Assembly: GCF_025336545.1 (NCBI RefSeq)
Contig: NZ_JAODBU010000007.1
Coordinates: forward strand, 124,001-188,000
Source: Eubacterium_U album
GTDB lineage: Bacteria; Bacillota; Clostridia; Lachnospirales; Lachnospiraceae
Length of the DNA stretch: 64,000 nucleotides
Direction: 5' to 3'
A model generated the notes under the pieces. That model saw only the letters and a program-made list of their open reading frames with translations. It searched no databases and was not told the origin of the DNA. The number at the start of each line of letters is the position of its first letter. The first letter of the stretch is position 1. This document shows positions 25,235 through 34,593 of the stretch, piece after piece. Made by a program: the position numbers and the translations under genes.

Positions 25235-27778
25235 ATGGAGAAAAATGCATTGAAGGGTTGGAATAAAAAAAGCATACTAGATGTTGGTGTTAAAATCTGT
25301 ATTTTAGTTTTTTTAATTGTGACTTTATTTAATACAATTTTTTACGAATTTAAAATAAATGCAAATATAAAAAGATTGATATTAACTGTATCAATAACAT
25401 TAATTATTGCGTATATATTTGTATATTGTTTTAAATATATTTACAAATGGATACTTATAATTGGGGGAATGAGTTGTGTAACTTTAGTTACATGGACTTT
25501 CGAAAATCCTGAAGTTGCATGTGCTCATCTTATAAGAGGTATTTCGCCTATTTCTGAAGCCTATTATTCTATTTATAAAAAATATAATAATATTTTAAAT
25601 TCAAATTATATCCTTGAGTATTCAAATTTAAATAAAATAGGAATTAATAAATATTTGTCATTAAAAGAAATAACTAATGTAAATGATAACTGGGAATTTT
25701 GGGTTATTGTAACATTAGTGATTTTTGTGATTTCGATTACATTTGTCTTAATTACAAAAAAGGAAAAAGGATTTTTCGTGGTTACTTTATTTATGGTAAT
25801 TCCTATTGCATTAACATGTACTGTTGGAGCATTCCCATCAACTGAAAACTGCTTATTTATAATTGGCGGAGTAATGGTATATAGATTATATTTTGTTTTG
25901 AAAAAACATGGAAATGCAATTGGGAGCATAGTTGCCGGAGGGATAGTTTTAACTGTTCTTATGTGTTTGGCTTTTGGAATGAGACCATATATTAAGGAAA
26001 ATAAAAAAATAAATGAACTTAAATATATTGAGGTAAAATCCAGTATTCAAAATTTTCAACTTAAAGAATTACCTACACAGATATTATCGTTTTTTGGAGG
26101 ACCGTTTAGAAATGATAAAATAGTTTTAAATGGTAATTTGAATAATAGTAGTGAACGTACAATTACAGGAACAAAAATGATTAAAGTAACATTAACTCAA
26201 ATGCCTGATGGAACGTTTTATATTAAAAATTTTGTGGGTGAAACTTATAAAAACAATAAATGGAGTGAGTTTAGTTTATCTGATTTAGAAAAAGATTCTA
26301 GTGGCTATAGATTGATGAAAGAAGCTGAGAACCGAAAAAGAATATATGGGGAAACTTACAATAGAATAAATCATTCAAGAGTGCCGGCAGCATTACAAAT
26401 TGCAACATTAGATGTTTTTGCAGAATGTAAGAATATTGCATTTGTACCATATTATGCAAAAGTCACAGATGATGATACGGTGAATGGACATGGAAATCTA
26501 AATTTTATAAGTGGAGAGAATTCAAAAACATATCAGAAATATAATTATTTTCCAATGGAAGATGCTATGGCATTAGATGAGATGGATTATGGTAGTGATT
26601 TTGAAGACTGGAAAATTTATGAAAACAAAGTGGCGAAAATTGTAGATGAGCAGATTCCGGACAAATTGAGTAAAATAAGAGAATATAAAAGTAAGATATA
26701 TTCTGACAATATAGATGATGTATCAAGTAATATTGATAAATTATTTTCAAATGGATTTAAATATACTTTAATGCCGGGAAAGACTCCGTCAGGGCAGGAT
26801 GTATCAGAGTATTTTTTGACAGAGAGCAGAAAAGGATTTTGTGTTCATTTTGCTACAACTGCAACATTAATGTATAGAATGTGTGGAATCCCAGCAAGAT
26901 ATGTGGAAGGATTCGCAATCCCATCGAGTGCATTTGAAAGAGATAAAAATGGACATTATACGGCAGTTGTAACAGATAAGATGGCGCATGCATGGACAGA
27001 AGTGTTGAATTCATATATCGGGTGGGTTGTTAAAGATTATACAATAGCTGACACATCCTTAACTGAAGCTGAATCTGTTAATAGCCCGGAAGAAAAAGAG
27101 ACTGAAAATTTAACTAATAAAATTGTAGAAGCAACAACTTCACAGACACAGGCTAATGAGACACAAAGCAATGAAAATAAAAATACTGATTTAGAAAATT
27201 CAAATGAGAGTGACACTAAAAATAGTGATAATACAAACATAAACGAAAATAGAAAAGTGATGGTTGGCATTATGTTGCTAGTTATAATTGCAGTCGTGAT
27301 TTTATTTGTCGAATTTAATGCATTAAAGAAGAAAAAATTACGAAAATGCAGAAATATGTCTGCTGTTGAAGCGTATACTTATCTTTATTGCGTTGGAAGA
27401 AGAATGTGCGCAGGCAAAAATAATTTAAAAAGAAAAACATTAAGTGGTGCAAATCCAATAAATGTGAAGGCTAGAAGTTTAAATAAAGGAAACAGAGAAG
27501 AATCAAATATAAACAAGAAGAATAATTTGAATAAACAGACAATTGAATATGATGAATTTGAATATATAATGAATGAGTTGGATATTGTGAATAAAGAAGA
27601 GTGGAACTGGTTATACAAAAAGGCTTTGGAAGAAAAATTTTCTGATAAAAAGATAGAAAGTGAAGATGAGAAAAAAGCATATTTTATTTATATTAATTTT
27701 AGAAATAAATTAATTAAGAAAATGAAAAAAGATAATAGATATGGTAAACTAATTTGGCTTAGAATTAAAGGAATGTAA
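25235..27778 (+). CDS. Membrane transglutaminase-like protein (TgpA type)
   Basis: 847 residues from the ATG at 25235. The TTG start at 25214 lacks an RBS. Six or so N-terminal membrane helices, an extracytoplasmic region of about 400 residues, the transglutaminase-like core with Cys about 536 (KGFCVHFATTATLMYRMCGIPARYVEGF), His in MAHAWTEV and Asp in VVKDYT, then a Ser/Thr/Asn/Glu-rich linker and one more membrane helix (VMVGIMLLVIIAVVILFVEF). The cytoplasmic tail is lysine-rich. Last gene of the MoxR/DUF58 module. All three catalytic residues are present, so it may be an active protease or cross-linking enzyme. Confidence 0.92.
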   Translation: MEKNALKGWNKKSILDVGVKICILVFLIVTLFNTIFYEFKINANIKRLILTVSITLIIAYIFVYCFKYIYKWILIIGGMSCVTLVTWTFENPEVACAHLIRGISPISEAYYSIYKKYNNILNSNYILEYSNLNKIGINKYLSLKEITNVNDNWEFWVIVTLVIFVISITFVLITKKEKGFFVVTLFMVIPIALTCTVGAFPSTENCLFIIGGVMVYRLYFVLKKHGNAIGSIVAGGIVLTVLMCLAFGMRPYIKENKKINELKYIEVKSSIQNFQLKELPTQILSFFGGPFRNDKIVLNGNLNNSSERTITGTKMIKVTLTQMPDGTFYIKNFVGETYKNNKWSEFSLSDLEKDSSGYRLMKEAENRKRIYGETYNRINHSRVPAALQIATLDVFAECKNIAFVPYYAKVTDDDTVNGHGNLNFISGENSKTYQKYNYFPMEDAMALDEMDYGSDFEDWKIYENKVAKIVDEQIPDKLSKIREYKSKIYSDNIDDVSSNIDKLFSNGFKYTLMPGKTPSGQDVSEYFLTESRKGFCVHFATTATLMYRMCGIPARYVEGFAIPSSAFERDKNGHYTAVVTDKMAHAWTEVLNSYIGWVVKDYTIADTSLTEAESVNSPEEKETENLTNKIVEATTSQTQANETQSNENKNTDLENSNESDTKNSDNTNINENRKVMVGIMLLVIIAVVILFVEFNALKKKKLRKCRNMSAVEAYTYLYCVGRRMCAGKNNLKRKTLSGANPINVKARSLNKGNREESNINKKNNLNKQTIEYDEFEYIMNELDIVNKEEWNWLYKKALEEKFSDKKIESEDEKKAYFIYINFRNKLIKKMKKDNRYGKLIWLRIKGM

Positions 27779-28087
27779 ATTTTATAAACTATAGAAATGT
27801 TTTTCCTTTAATTATTTAAAAATTCGATATTTTTCACCTAATTTTTTATATTTCACTAGACAAAGAAAATATAATTTGTTAAAATTATAACAATCTCAGT
27901 GGACATAGGGATAACTGCGTGAATTAATGGTATTCACACAAATTTTACATATATTTTAAATGCGGTTTATTGCAAGATATATTGGCCTATGTTATCATTG
28001 AACAAGAGTGTGTCGTAAGGGATTACTTAGAATATATATTACAAAAGCGACGCGTAATTAAATTATTTTATATGGAGGATATTTATC
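27779..28087 (+). other. Intergenic region upstream of the butyrate operon
   Basis: 309 bases, AT-rich. Contains the thl promoter at 27970-27998 and a leader of about 80 bases. No gene and no obvious terminator for the preceding module. Confidence 0.6.
27970..27998 (+). promoter_or_regulatory. Promoter for the butyrate operon
   Basis: TTGCAA (27970-27975), 17-base spacer, TATCAT (27993-27998). Confidence 0.55.
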
Positions 28088-29272
28088 ATGTCAAAGAAAG
28101 TAGTTATTGCAGGCGCATGCCGTACAGCTATTGGTAAAATGGGTGGAGCTTTAAGCACAACTCCAGCACCTGTTTTAGGTTCTATCGTTATTAAGGAAGC
28201 TCTTAACAGAGCAGGCGTTCCAGCTGATCAGGTTGATCACGTATATATGGGATGTGTTATCCAGGCAGGCCTTGGACAGAACGTTGCACGTCAGGCAGCA
28301 CTTAAGGCAGGACTTCCAATTGAAACACCAGCTGTAACAGTTAACGTTGTTTGTGGTTCAGGTCTTAACTGTGTAAATATGGCAGCACAGATGATTCAGG
28401 CAGGAGATGCTGATATCGTAGTTGCAGGTGGCATGGAAAACATGTCAATGGCACCATATGCTTTACCACAGGCTAGATTTGGTTACAGAATGAACAACGG
28501 AACAGTTGTTGATACAATGGTTAATGATGCTTTAACAGATGCATTTAACAATTACCATATGATGATTACAGCTGAAAACGTAGCTGATCAGTGGGGACTT
28601 ACAAGAGAAGAATTAGATGAATTCTCAGCTAACTCACAGCAGAAATGTGAAAAGGCTATGGCTGAAGGAAAATTCAAAGATGAAATCGTTCCTGTTGAAG
28701 TTAAAACAAGAAAACAGACAATCATCGTTGATACAGATGAAGGACCAAGAGCTGGAACAACAGTTGAAACTCTTAGCAAGTTAAGATGCTGCTCAGGTAA
28801 GCCTGATGGAGTAGTTACAGCAGGTAATGCATCAGGAATTAATGATGGTGCAGCAGCAGTTGTAGTTATGAGCGAAGAAAAAGCTAAAGAATTAGGTGTT
28901 ACACCAATGGCTACATTCGTAACAGGAGCACTTGGTGGTGTTGATCCATCAATCATGGGTGTTGGACCTGTTGCTTCTACAAAGAAAGCATTAGCAAAAG
29001 TTAATATGACAATCGATGATATGGACTTAATCGAAGCTAACGAAGCTTTCGCAGCACAGTCTGTAGCAGTTGCAAGAGACTTAAAATTCGACATGAGCAA
29101 AGTAAACGTAAACGGTGGTGCAATCGCACTTGGACATCCTGTTGGAGCTTCAGGTTGCCGTATCCTTGTTACATTACTTCACGAGATGCAGAAGAGAGAC
29201 GCTAAGAAGGGTCTTGCTACATTATGTATCGGTGGTGGTATGGGATGTACTACAATCGTTGAACGTGACTAA
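28088..29272 (+). CDS. thl: Acetyl-CoA acetyltransferase (thiolase)
   Basis: Condenses two acetyl-CoA to acetoacetyl-CoA, the first step of butyrate formation. 394 residues, normal length. Nucleophile Cys89 in NVVCGSGLNCV, His in GGAIALGHPVGASG, and the second active-site Cys in CIGGGMGCT. RBS ATGGAGGAT. First gene of the cluster; a 270-base gap with a hairpin separates it from crt. Codons lean to C-ending AAC, ATC and TTC, unlike flanking genes, consistent with high expression. Confidence 0.98.
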   Translation: MSKKVVIAGACRTAIGKMGGALSTTPAPVLGSIVIKEALNRAGVPADQVDHVYMGCVIQAGLGQNVARQAALKAGLPIETPAVTVNVVCGSGLNCVNMAAQMIQAGDADIVVAGGMENMSMAPYALPQARFGYRMNNGTVVDTMVNDALTDAFNNYHMMITAENVADQWGLTREELDEFSANSQQKCEKAMAEGKFKDEIVPVEVKTRKQTIIVDTDEGPRAGTTVETLSKLRCCSGKPDGVVTAGNASGINDGAAAVVVMSEEKAKELGVTPMATFVTGALGGVDPSIMGVGPVASTKKALAKVNMTIDDMDLIEANEAFAAQSVAVARDLKFDMSKVNVNGGAIALGHPVGASGCRILVTLLHEMQKRDAKKGLATLCIGGGMGCTTIVERD

Positions 29273-29382
29273 TAAAAAATAAATGAAATGCAGATGATGG
29301 ATTGTTAATTGAAGTTAATAACTTTTTAATCTGTTAGAGAATAAGTTAATAATTTTTACATATGCATTTCGTCTTAAGCAAT

Positions 29383-29450
29383 CAGGTGAGCTCTTTCACA
29401 TATTGAAATAACGGTGATGGGGCTTACCTGTTTGAAGTGTAAATTGTTTT
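29383..29450 (+). terminator. Hairpin between thl and crt
   Basis: CAGGTGAGCTC (29383-29393) pairs (with G-U pairs) with GGGGCTTACCTG (29419-29430), followed 15 bases later by a run of seven T. Partial terminator or mRNA processing site; it probably sets thl expression apart from the downstream genes. Confidence 0.55.
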
Positions 29451-29542
29451 TTTGAGATGGCTCAATATAACAAATATTTTACTTTTATAGCCCAAAGCGT
29501 AGAATGCTATTTGCTTTGACTTTTATATTAAGGAGAATAAAT

Positions 29543-30334
29543 ATGGAATTTATCACATATGAACAGGAAGGATTTGTAGGTGTTCTTACAATCAACCGTC
29601 CAAAGGCACTTAATGCTTTAAATAGCCAGGTACTTACTGAATTAGAAGAAACAATTGATGCAATTGATATTAATACAACAAGAGCATTAATTATCACAGG
29701 TGCAGGCGAAAAATCATTCGTTGCAGGTGCAGATATAGGAGAAATGTCAACACTTACAAAAGCAGAAGGTGAAGCTTTTGGTAAAAAGGGAAATGATGTA
29801 TTTAGAAAGATTGAAACATTAGAAATCCCTGTAATCGCTGCTGTTAATGGATTTGCATTAGGTGGTGGATGCGAAATTTCTATGAGCTGTGATATTAGAA
29901 TCTGTTCTGAAAATGCAATTTTTGGACAGCCTGAAGTAGGTCTTGGAATTACACCTGGATTTGGTGGAACACAGAGACTTGCAAGAATTGTTGGACCGGG
30001 AATGGCTAAACAGATGATTTATACAGCAAGAAACATTAAGGCTGCTGAAGCTTTAAGAATTGGTCTTGTTAATGCAGTATATCCAGTAGAAGAATTAATG
30101 GATGCAGCTAAGAAGATGGCTAATGGAATCGCTATGAACGCTCCAATTGCTGTCAGAGCTTGCAAGAAGGCAATTAACGAAGGACTTGAAGTAGGTATGG
30201 ATGATGCAATCGTAATCGAAGAAAAATTATTCGGTAGCTGCTTCGAAACAGAAGACCAGAAGGCAGGAATGGGTAACTTCCTTGAAAAAGATAAAGAAAA
30301 GAAATTAAAGGTAGTACCATTTGCAAATAAATAA
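29543..30334 (+). CDS. crt: 3-Hydroxybutyryl-CoA dehydratase (crotonase)
   Basis: Dehydrates 3-hydroxybutyryl-CoA to crotonyl-CoA. 263 residues from the ATG at 29543 with AAGGAG upstream; the longer in-frame start at 29504 adds an unrelated hydrophobic tail. Crotonase-fold marks: CoA-binding GEKSFVAGADIGEM, oxyanion hole AVNGFALGGGCEISMSCD and the second Glu region FGQPEVGLGITPGFGGTQRL. Third step of the pathway, second gene of the cluster. Confidence 0.97.
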   Translation: MEFITYEQEGFVGVLTINRPKALNALNSQVLTELEETIDAIDINTTRALIITGAGEKSFVAGADIGEMSTLTKAEGEAFGKKGNDVFRKIETLEIPVIAAVNGFALGGGCEISMSCDIRICSENAIFGQPEVGLGITPGFGGTQRLARIVGPGMAKQMIYTARNIKAAEALRIGLVNAVYPVEELMDAAKKMANGIAMNAPIAVRACKKAINEGLEVGMDDAIVIEEKLFGSCFETEDQKAGMGNFLEKDKEKKLKVVPFANK

Positions 30335-30392
30335 GCGGAATGCTGAATTTATATTCAGATAATATTTATATTTTCATTTAGGAGGAAAAACA

Positions 30393-31232
30393 ATGATAGT
30401 AGGAGTTATTGGTGCAGGAACAATGGGTGCAGGAATTGCACAGGCATTTGCAATGACAGACGGATATGAAGTACGTCTTTGTGACATCAAGCAGGAATTT
30501 GCTGATGGAGGAAAGGCAAGAATTGAAAAGAACATCAACTTCCTTGTTGGTAAAGAAAAAATCACAGCAGAAAAAGGTGCTGAAATTTTAGGAAAAATCC
30601 AGACAGGATTAAAAGACATCTGTACAGAATGCGATTTAGTAATCGAAGTTGCTCCAGAAGTAATGTCAATTAAGAAAGAAACATTTAAGGAATTACAGAG
30701 CATCGTAAAACCTGAATGTATTTTTGCTACAAATACATCATCATTATCAATCACAGAAATCGGTGCTGGACTTGACAGACCTATGATTGGTATGCATTTC
30801 TTCAACCCAGCTGACAGAATGAAGTTAGTTGAAGTTATTGCTGGTGGAAACACACCTAAGGAATTAGTTGAACAGATTAAGACAATCGCTACAGAAATCG
30901 GAAAGACTCCAGTAGAAGTTGCTGAAGCTCCAGGATTTGTTGTTAACAGAATCTTAATCCCAATGATTAACGAAGCAATCGGAATCTATGCTGACGGAAT
31001 CGCTTCAGTAGAAGATATCGATACAGCCATGAAGCTTGGTGCTTCTCATCCAATGGGACCATTAGCATTAGGTGATTTAGTAGGTCTTGATATTGTACTT
31101 GCTATTATGGAAGTACTTCAGGCTGAAACAGGTGATCCAAAGTATCGTCCACATACACTTCTTAGAAAGATGGTACGTGCAGGAAAGCTTGGAAGAAAGA
31201 CTGGCGTTGGTTTCTACGATTACAGCAAATAA
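30393..31232 (+). CDS. hbd: 3-Hydroxybutyryl-CoA dehydrogenase
   Basis: Reduces acetoacetyl-CoA to 3-hydroxybutyryl-CoA with NAD(P)H. 279 residues. Rossmann motif GVIGAGTMGAGIAQAF at the N-terminus, active-site His in GMHFFNPADRMKLVEV, then PGFVVNRILIPMINEA and the C-terminal helical domain (GLGLRKTGVGFYDY-like ending LGRKTGVGFYDYSK). RBS AGGAGG. Follows crt by 58 bases; a hairpin separates it from bcd. Confidence 0.97.
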   Translation: MIVGVIGAGTMGAGIAQAFAMTDGYEVRLCDIKQEFADGGKARIEKNINFLVGKEKITAEKGAEILGKIQTGLKDICTECDLVIEVAPEVMSIKKETFKELQSIVKPECIFATNTSSLSITEIGAGLDRPMIGMHFFNPADRMKLVEVIAGGNTPKELVEQIKTIATEIGKTPVEVAEAPGFVVNRILIPMINEAIGIYADGIASVEDIDTAMKLGASHPMGPLALGDLVGLDIVLAIMEVLQAETGDPKYRPHTLLRKMVRAGKLGRKTGVGFYDYSK

Positions 31233-31252
31233 TACAATATACATGAGAGTTA

Positions 31253-31300
31253 GGGAGTGCCACTAGTCGATGATTAGTGGTATCCCCTTATATATTTATT
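31253..31300 (+). terminator. Intra-operon hairpin between hbd and bcd
   Basis: GGGAGTGCCACTA (31253-31265) pairs, with G-U pairs, with TAGTGGTATCCCC (31275-31287); the tail is only moderately T-rich. Partial terminator or mRNA-stability element. Confidence 0.55.
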
Positions 31301-31324
31301 TAATTTACATGGAGGAATTTAATA

Positions 31325-32482
31325 ATGGATTTTACATTAAGTAAGAAACATGAAATGGCTCAGAGCCTTTTCAAAGAATTTGCCGAAAATGAAGTAAAAC
31401 CTCTTGCACAGGAAACAGATGAAAATGAACAGTTCCCTGTAGAGACAGTTGAAAAAATGGCAAAAAATGGTTTCCTTGGTATCCCAGTTCCTAAGGAATA
31501 TGGTGGACAGGGATGTGATCCTTTAACATACGCTATGTGCGTTGAAGAATTATCAAAGGTTTGTGGTACAACAGGTGTTATCGTTTCAGCACATACATCA
31601 CTTTGTATCGATCCTATTATGACATTTGGTACTGAAGAACAGAAGCAGAAATACGTAGTTCCACTTGCAAAAGGTGAAAAATTAGGTGCTTTCGGTTTAA
31701 CAGAACCAGGTGCTGGTACAGACGCACAGGGACAGCAGACAAAGGCTGTTTTCGATAAAGAAACAAATGAATGGGTATTAAATGGTTCAAAATGTTTTAT
31801 TACAAATGGTAAATATGCAGATATTTATATCATCATTGCAGTTACAGGTAAAGTTGAAAAACGTGGTAGAATGATGAAAGAAATTTCAGCATTCATCGTT
31901 GAAAAAGGAACACCTGGATTTTCATTTGGTACAAAAGAAAAGAAGATGGGTATCCGTGGTTCAGCAACATACGAATTAATCTTTGAAGATTGCCGTATTC
32001 CAGCAGAAAACTTACTTGGTAAGCAGGGTAAAGGTTTCGGTATCGCTATGCATACACTTGATGGTGGACGTATTGGTATCGCAGCTCAGGCTCTTGGTCT
32101 TGCAGAAGGTGCTTTAGAAACAACTATTGCATACGTAAAAGAAAGAAAACAGTTCGGTAGAACAATCGGACAGTTCCAGAATACACAGTTCCAGTTAGCA
32201 GACATGGCTACTAAGGTAGAAGCTGCTAAGATGCTTGTATACAAGGCAGCTAAGGCTAAAGAAACACAGAAGACATATTCTGTAGAAGCAGCTCAGGCTA
32301 AATTATACGCAGCAGAAGTTGCAATGGAAGTTACAACAAAGGCTGTTCAGTTACACGGTGGTTATGGTTATATCAGAGAATATGACGTTGAGCGTATGAT
32401 GCGTGATGCTAAGATCACAGAAATCTACGAAGGAACTTCAGAAGTTCAGCGTATGGTAATTTCTGCAAACTTATTAAAATAA
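31325..32482 (+). CDS. bcd: Butyryl-CoA dehydrogenase
   Basis: FAD enzyme reducing crotonyl-CoA to butyryl-CoA. In anaerobes it bifurcates electrons from NADH to crotonyl-CoA and ferredoxin together with EtfAB. 385 residues, full acyl-CoA-dehydrogenase fold: GLTEPGAGTDAQGQQT (FAD/substrate loop), WVLNGSKCFITNG, QFGRTIGQFQNTQFQLADM, and the catalytic Glu in ITEIYEGTSEVQRMV. RBS TGGAGG. etfB begins 17 bases later. Confidence 0.98.
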   Translation: MDFTLSKKHEMAQSLFKEFAENEVKPLAQETDENEQFPVETVEKMAKNGFLGIPVPKEYGGQGCDPLTYAMCVEELSKVCGTTGVIVSAHTSLCIDPIMTFGTEEQKQKYVVPLAKGEKLGAFGLTEPGAGTDAQGQQTKAVFDKETNEWVLNGSKCFITNGKYADIYIIIAVTGKVEKRGRMMKEISAFIVEKGTPGFSFGTKEKKMGIRGSATYELIFEDCRIPAENLLGKQGKGFGIAMHTLDGGRIGIAAQALGLAEGALETTIAYVKERKQFGRTIGQFQNTQFQLADMATKVEAAKMLVYKAAKAKETQKTYSVEAAQAKLYAAEVAMEVTTKAVQLHGGYGYIREYDVERMMRDAKITEIYEGTSEVQRMVISANLLK

Positions 32483-32499
32483 TTTAGGAGGTACTTATC

Positions 32500-33285
32500 G
32501 TGAAAATTGTCGTTTGTGTAAAACAGGTACCTGATACAAAGGGTGGAGTTAAATTCAATCCAGATGGTACATTAGATAGAGGTGCAATGCTTACAATTAT
32601 GAACCCTGATGATAAAGCAGGTCTTGAAGCAGCACTTAGATTAAAAGATCAGTATGGCGCAGAAGTAACAGTAGTTACTATGGGTCTTCCAAAGGCTGAA
32701 GAAGTTCTTCGTGAAGCTATGGCTATGGGAGCTGATAAGGGAATCTTAGTAACTGATAGAGTTTTAGGTGGAGCTGACACATGGGCTACATCAACAACAA
32801 TCGCAGGTGCTATCAGAAACCTTGATTATGATATTATTATTACAGGACGTCAGGCTATCGATGGTGATACAGCTCAGGTTGGACCACAGATTGCTGAACA
32901 TCTTAACATTCCTGTTATCTCATATGCACAGGATATTAAGGTTGATGGAGATAGCGTAATTGTAGAACGTCAGTATGAAGACAGACATCACGTAATTAAA
33001 GCTCAGATGCCTGTATTAATTACAGCACTTTCAGAATTAAATGATCCTCGTTATATGACTCCAGGTGGAATTTTTGATGCTTATGATGCAGAAATTACAA
33101 CATGGGGAAGAGCAAATCTTGTTGATGTAGAAGATGGAGACCTTGGATTAAAGGGTTCACCTACAAAGATTGCTAAAGCATCTGATAAAGTTCGTAAAGG
33201 CGCTGGAGAAAAAGTTACTCCAGATAGCCCGGCTGAAGCAGTTGATTACATCATGGATAAGCTTTTAACAAAGCACGTTATTTAA
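32500..33285 (+). CDS. etfB: Electron transfer flavoprotein, beta subunit
   Basis: 261 residues. In the bifurcating Bcd-Etf complex the beta subunit holds the FAD that accepts NADH electrons. GTG start with TTAGGAGGT RBS. Family marks: KIVVCVKQVPDTKGGVKFNPDG, NPDDKAGLEAALRLKD, and GRQAIDGDTAQVGPQIAEHL. Between bcd and etfA with gaps of 17 and 19 bases, so clearly one operon. Confidence 0.97.
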   Translation: MKIVVCVKQVPDTKGGVKFNPDGTLDRGAMLTIMNPDDKAGLEAALRLKDQYGAEVTVVTMGLPKAEEVLREAMAMGADKGILVTDRVLGGADTWATSTTIAGAIRNLDYDIIITGRQAIDGDTAQVGPQIAEHLNIPVISYAQDIKVDGDSVIVERQYEDRHHVIKAQMPVLITALSELNDPRYMTPGGIFDAYDAEITTWGRANLVDVEDGDLGLKGSPTKIAKASDKVRKGAGEKVTPDSPAEAVDYIMDKLLTKHVI

Positions 33286-33304
33286 TTAGAGAGGAGATTT
33301 AATC

Positions 33305-34357
33305 ATGCAGAATATAAATTTAGAAGATTATAAAGGCGTATATGTCTTCGCTCAGCAGGTAGATAACGAATTAAGCTCAATCGCGTTCGAACTCCTCGGA
33401 GAAGCAGGAAGACTCGCAAAACCATTAAATACAGAAGTTACAGCAGTACTTCTTGGATCAAACGTTGGAAATCTTGTAGATCAGTTAGCTGAATATGGCG
33501 CTGACAAGGTTATCGTAGTAGATGATCCTGAACTTGAAACATATAGAACAGAACCATATGCACATGCTTTAGCAGAAGTTATCAACAAATATAAACCTGA
33601 AATTATGTTAGTTGGTGCAACAGCAATTGGTAGAGATTTAGGTCCTACAGTTTCAGCTAGAGTTGCAACAGGTTTAACAGCTGACTGTACATTACTTGAA
33701 ATTGGTGACTTCCCATTAGTTGCTATTCCAGGTAAGGAACAGAAACACAATCAGTTATTAATGACTCGTCCGGCATTTGGTGGAAACACAATTGCTACAA
33801 TCGCTTGTCCTGATAACCGTCCTCAGATGGCTACAGTACGTGCAGGTGTTATGCAGAAGGCTGAACCAAAGCCAGGTGCTAAGGCAGAAGTTATTGAATT
33901 CAATCCAGGATTTACACCAAACAACAAATATGTTGAAATCATGGATGTAGTTAAAGAAGTTGCTGAAACAGTTAACATCATGGACGCTAAGATTTTAGTA
34001 TCTGGTGGACGTGGAGTTGGAAGCAAAGAAAACTTCAAGATTCTTGAAGATTTAGCAGAAGCTCTTGACGGAACAGTTGCATGTTCTAGAGCAGTTACAG
34101 ATAACGGTTGGTTACCAGTTGACAGACAGGTTGGACAGACAGGTAAGACAGTTCGTCCACAGGTTTACTTCGCAATTGGTATTTCTGGAGCAATCCAGCA
34201 CGTTGCAGGTATGGAAGAATCAGATCTTATTATTGCTATCAATAAAGATGAAGATGCTCCTATCTTTGATGTAGCTGATTATGGTATCGTTGGTGATTTA
34301 AACAAAATCGTACCACAGCTTACAGAAGCTATTAAGGCTGCAAAGGCTAATGCATAA
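33305..34357 (+). CDS. etfA: Electron transfer flavoprotein, alpha subunit
   Basis: 350 residues. The N-terminal ETF domain (YKGVYVFAQQVDNELSSIAFELLGEAGRL) and the C-terminal FAD-binding domain are complete: SGGRGVGSKENFKILEDLAEALDGTVACSRAVTDNGWLP, QVGQTGKTVRPQVYFAIGISGAIQH and INKDEDAPIFDVADYGIVGD. RBS GAGAGGAG. Last gene of the operon, closed by a strong terminator. Confidence 0.98.
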   Translation: MQNINLEDYKGVYVFAQQVDNELSSIAFELLGEAGRLAKPLNTEVTAVLLGSNVGNLVDQLAEYGADKVIVVDDPELETYRTEPYAHALAEVINKYKPEIMLVGATAIGRDLGPTVSARVATGLTADCTLLEIGDFPLVAIPGKEQKHNQLLMTRPAFGGNTIATIACPDNRPQMATVRAGVMQKAEPKPGAKAEVIEFNPGFTPNNKYVEIMDVVKEVAETVNIMDAKILVSGGRGVGSKENFKILEDLAEALDGTVACSRAVTDNGWLPVDRQVGQTGKTVRPQVYFAIGISGAIQHVAGMEESDLIIAINKDEDAPIFDVADYGIVGDLNKIVPQLTEAIKAAKANA

Positions 34358-34397
34358 TTAAATATAATATACGTTAAGTTATATTAACATATTTAGG

Positions 34398-34428
34398 AAT
34401 CTCCGCATCTTTGGATGCGGGGATTTTT
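34398..34428 (+). terminator. Terminator of the butyrate operon
   Basis: AATCTCCGCATC (34398-34409) pairs with GATGCGGGGATT (34414-34425), then TTT. Confidence 0.85.
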
Positions 34429-34554
34429 GACTTCTCGACATCATGTATAATAAATCCTCAATTATTCATATAAAATTAATATAGAAAAAAGAGTGAAACT
34501 TTGTTATAATTTTGTGGTTACAATAGTAATAAAAATAAAGAAAGGAAGTATAAG

Positions 34555-34593
34555 ATGACAAACAAGTTATCTATACAAAGGAGAAAATGTTAG
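34555..34593 (+). CDS. 12-codon leader peptide overlapping the NCS2 permease start
   Basis: ATG at 34555 with a good AAAGGAAG RBS; reads MTNKLSIQRRKC and stops at TAG (34591-34593), four bases past the permease ATG (34587). The permease RBS (AAAGGAG) lies inside it. Such an overlap typically couples translation. No residue run suggests a specific attenuation signal. Confidence 0.45.
   Translation: MTNKLSIQRRKC

Noticed and set aside
28588..29100. 170-codon minus-strand ORF antisense to thl, and similar long antisense ORFs in bcd/etf/NCS2 genes
   Set aside because: Third-position bias of the sense genes leaves antisense frames open; no RBS or recognisable protein.
29280..29375. Possible fourth, degenerate copy of the palindromic element after thl
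   Set aside because: GAAATGCA/TGCATTTC and GTTAATAACTT-like arms are present, but the AACGC...CAAATGC core ends are not, so there is no homology.
34428..34590. Possible purine riboswitch before the NCS2 permease
   Set aside because: The conserved purine-aptamer core and loop-loop sequences are not found; only the leader peptide is supported.
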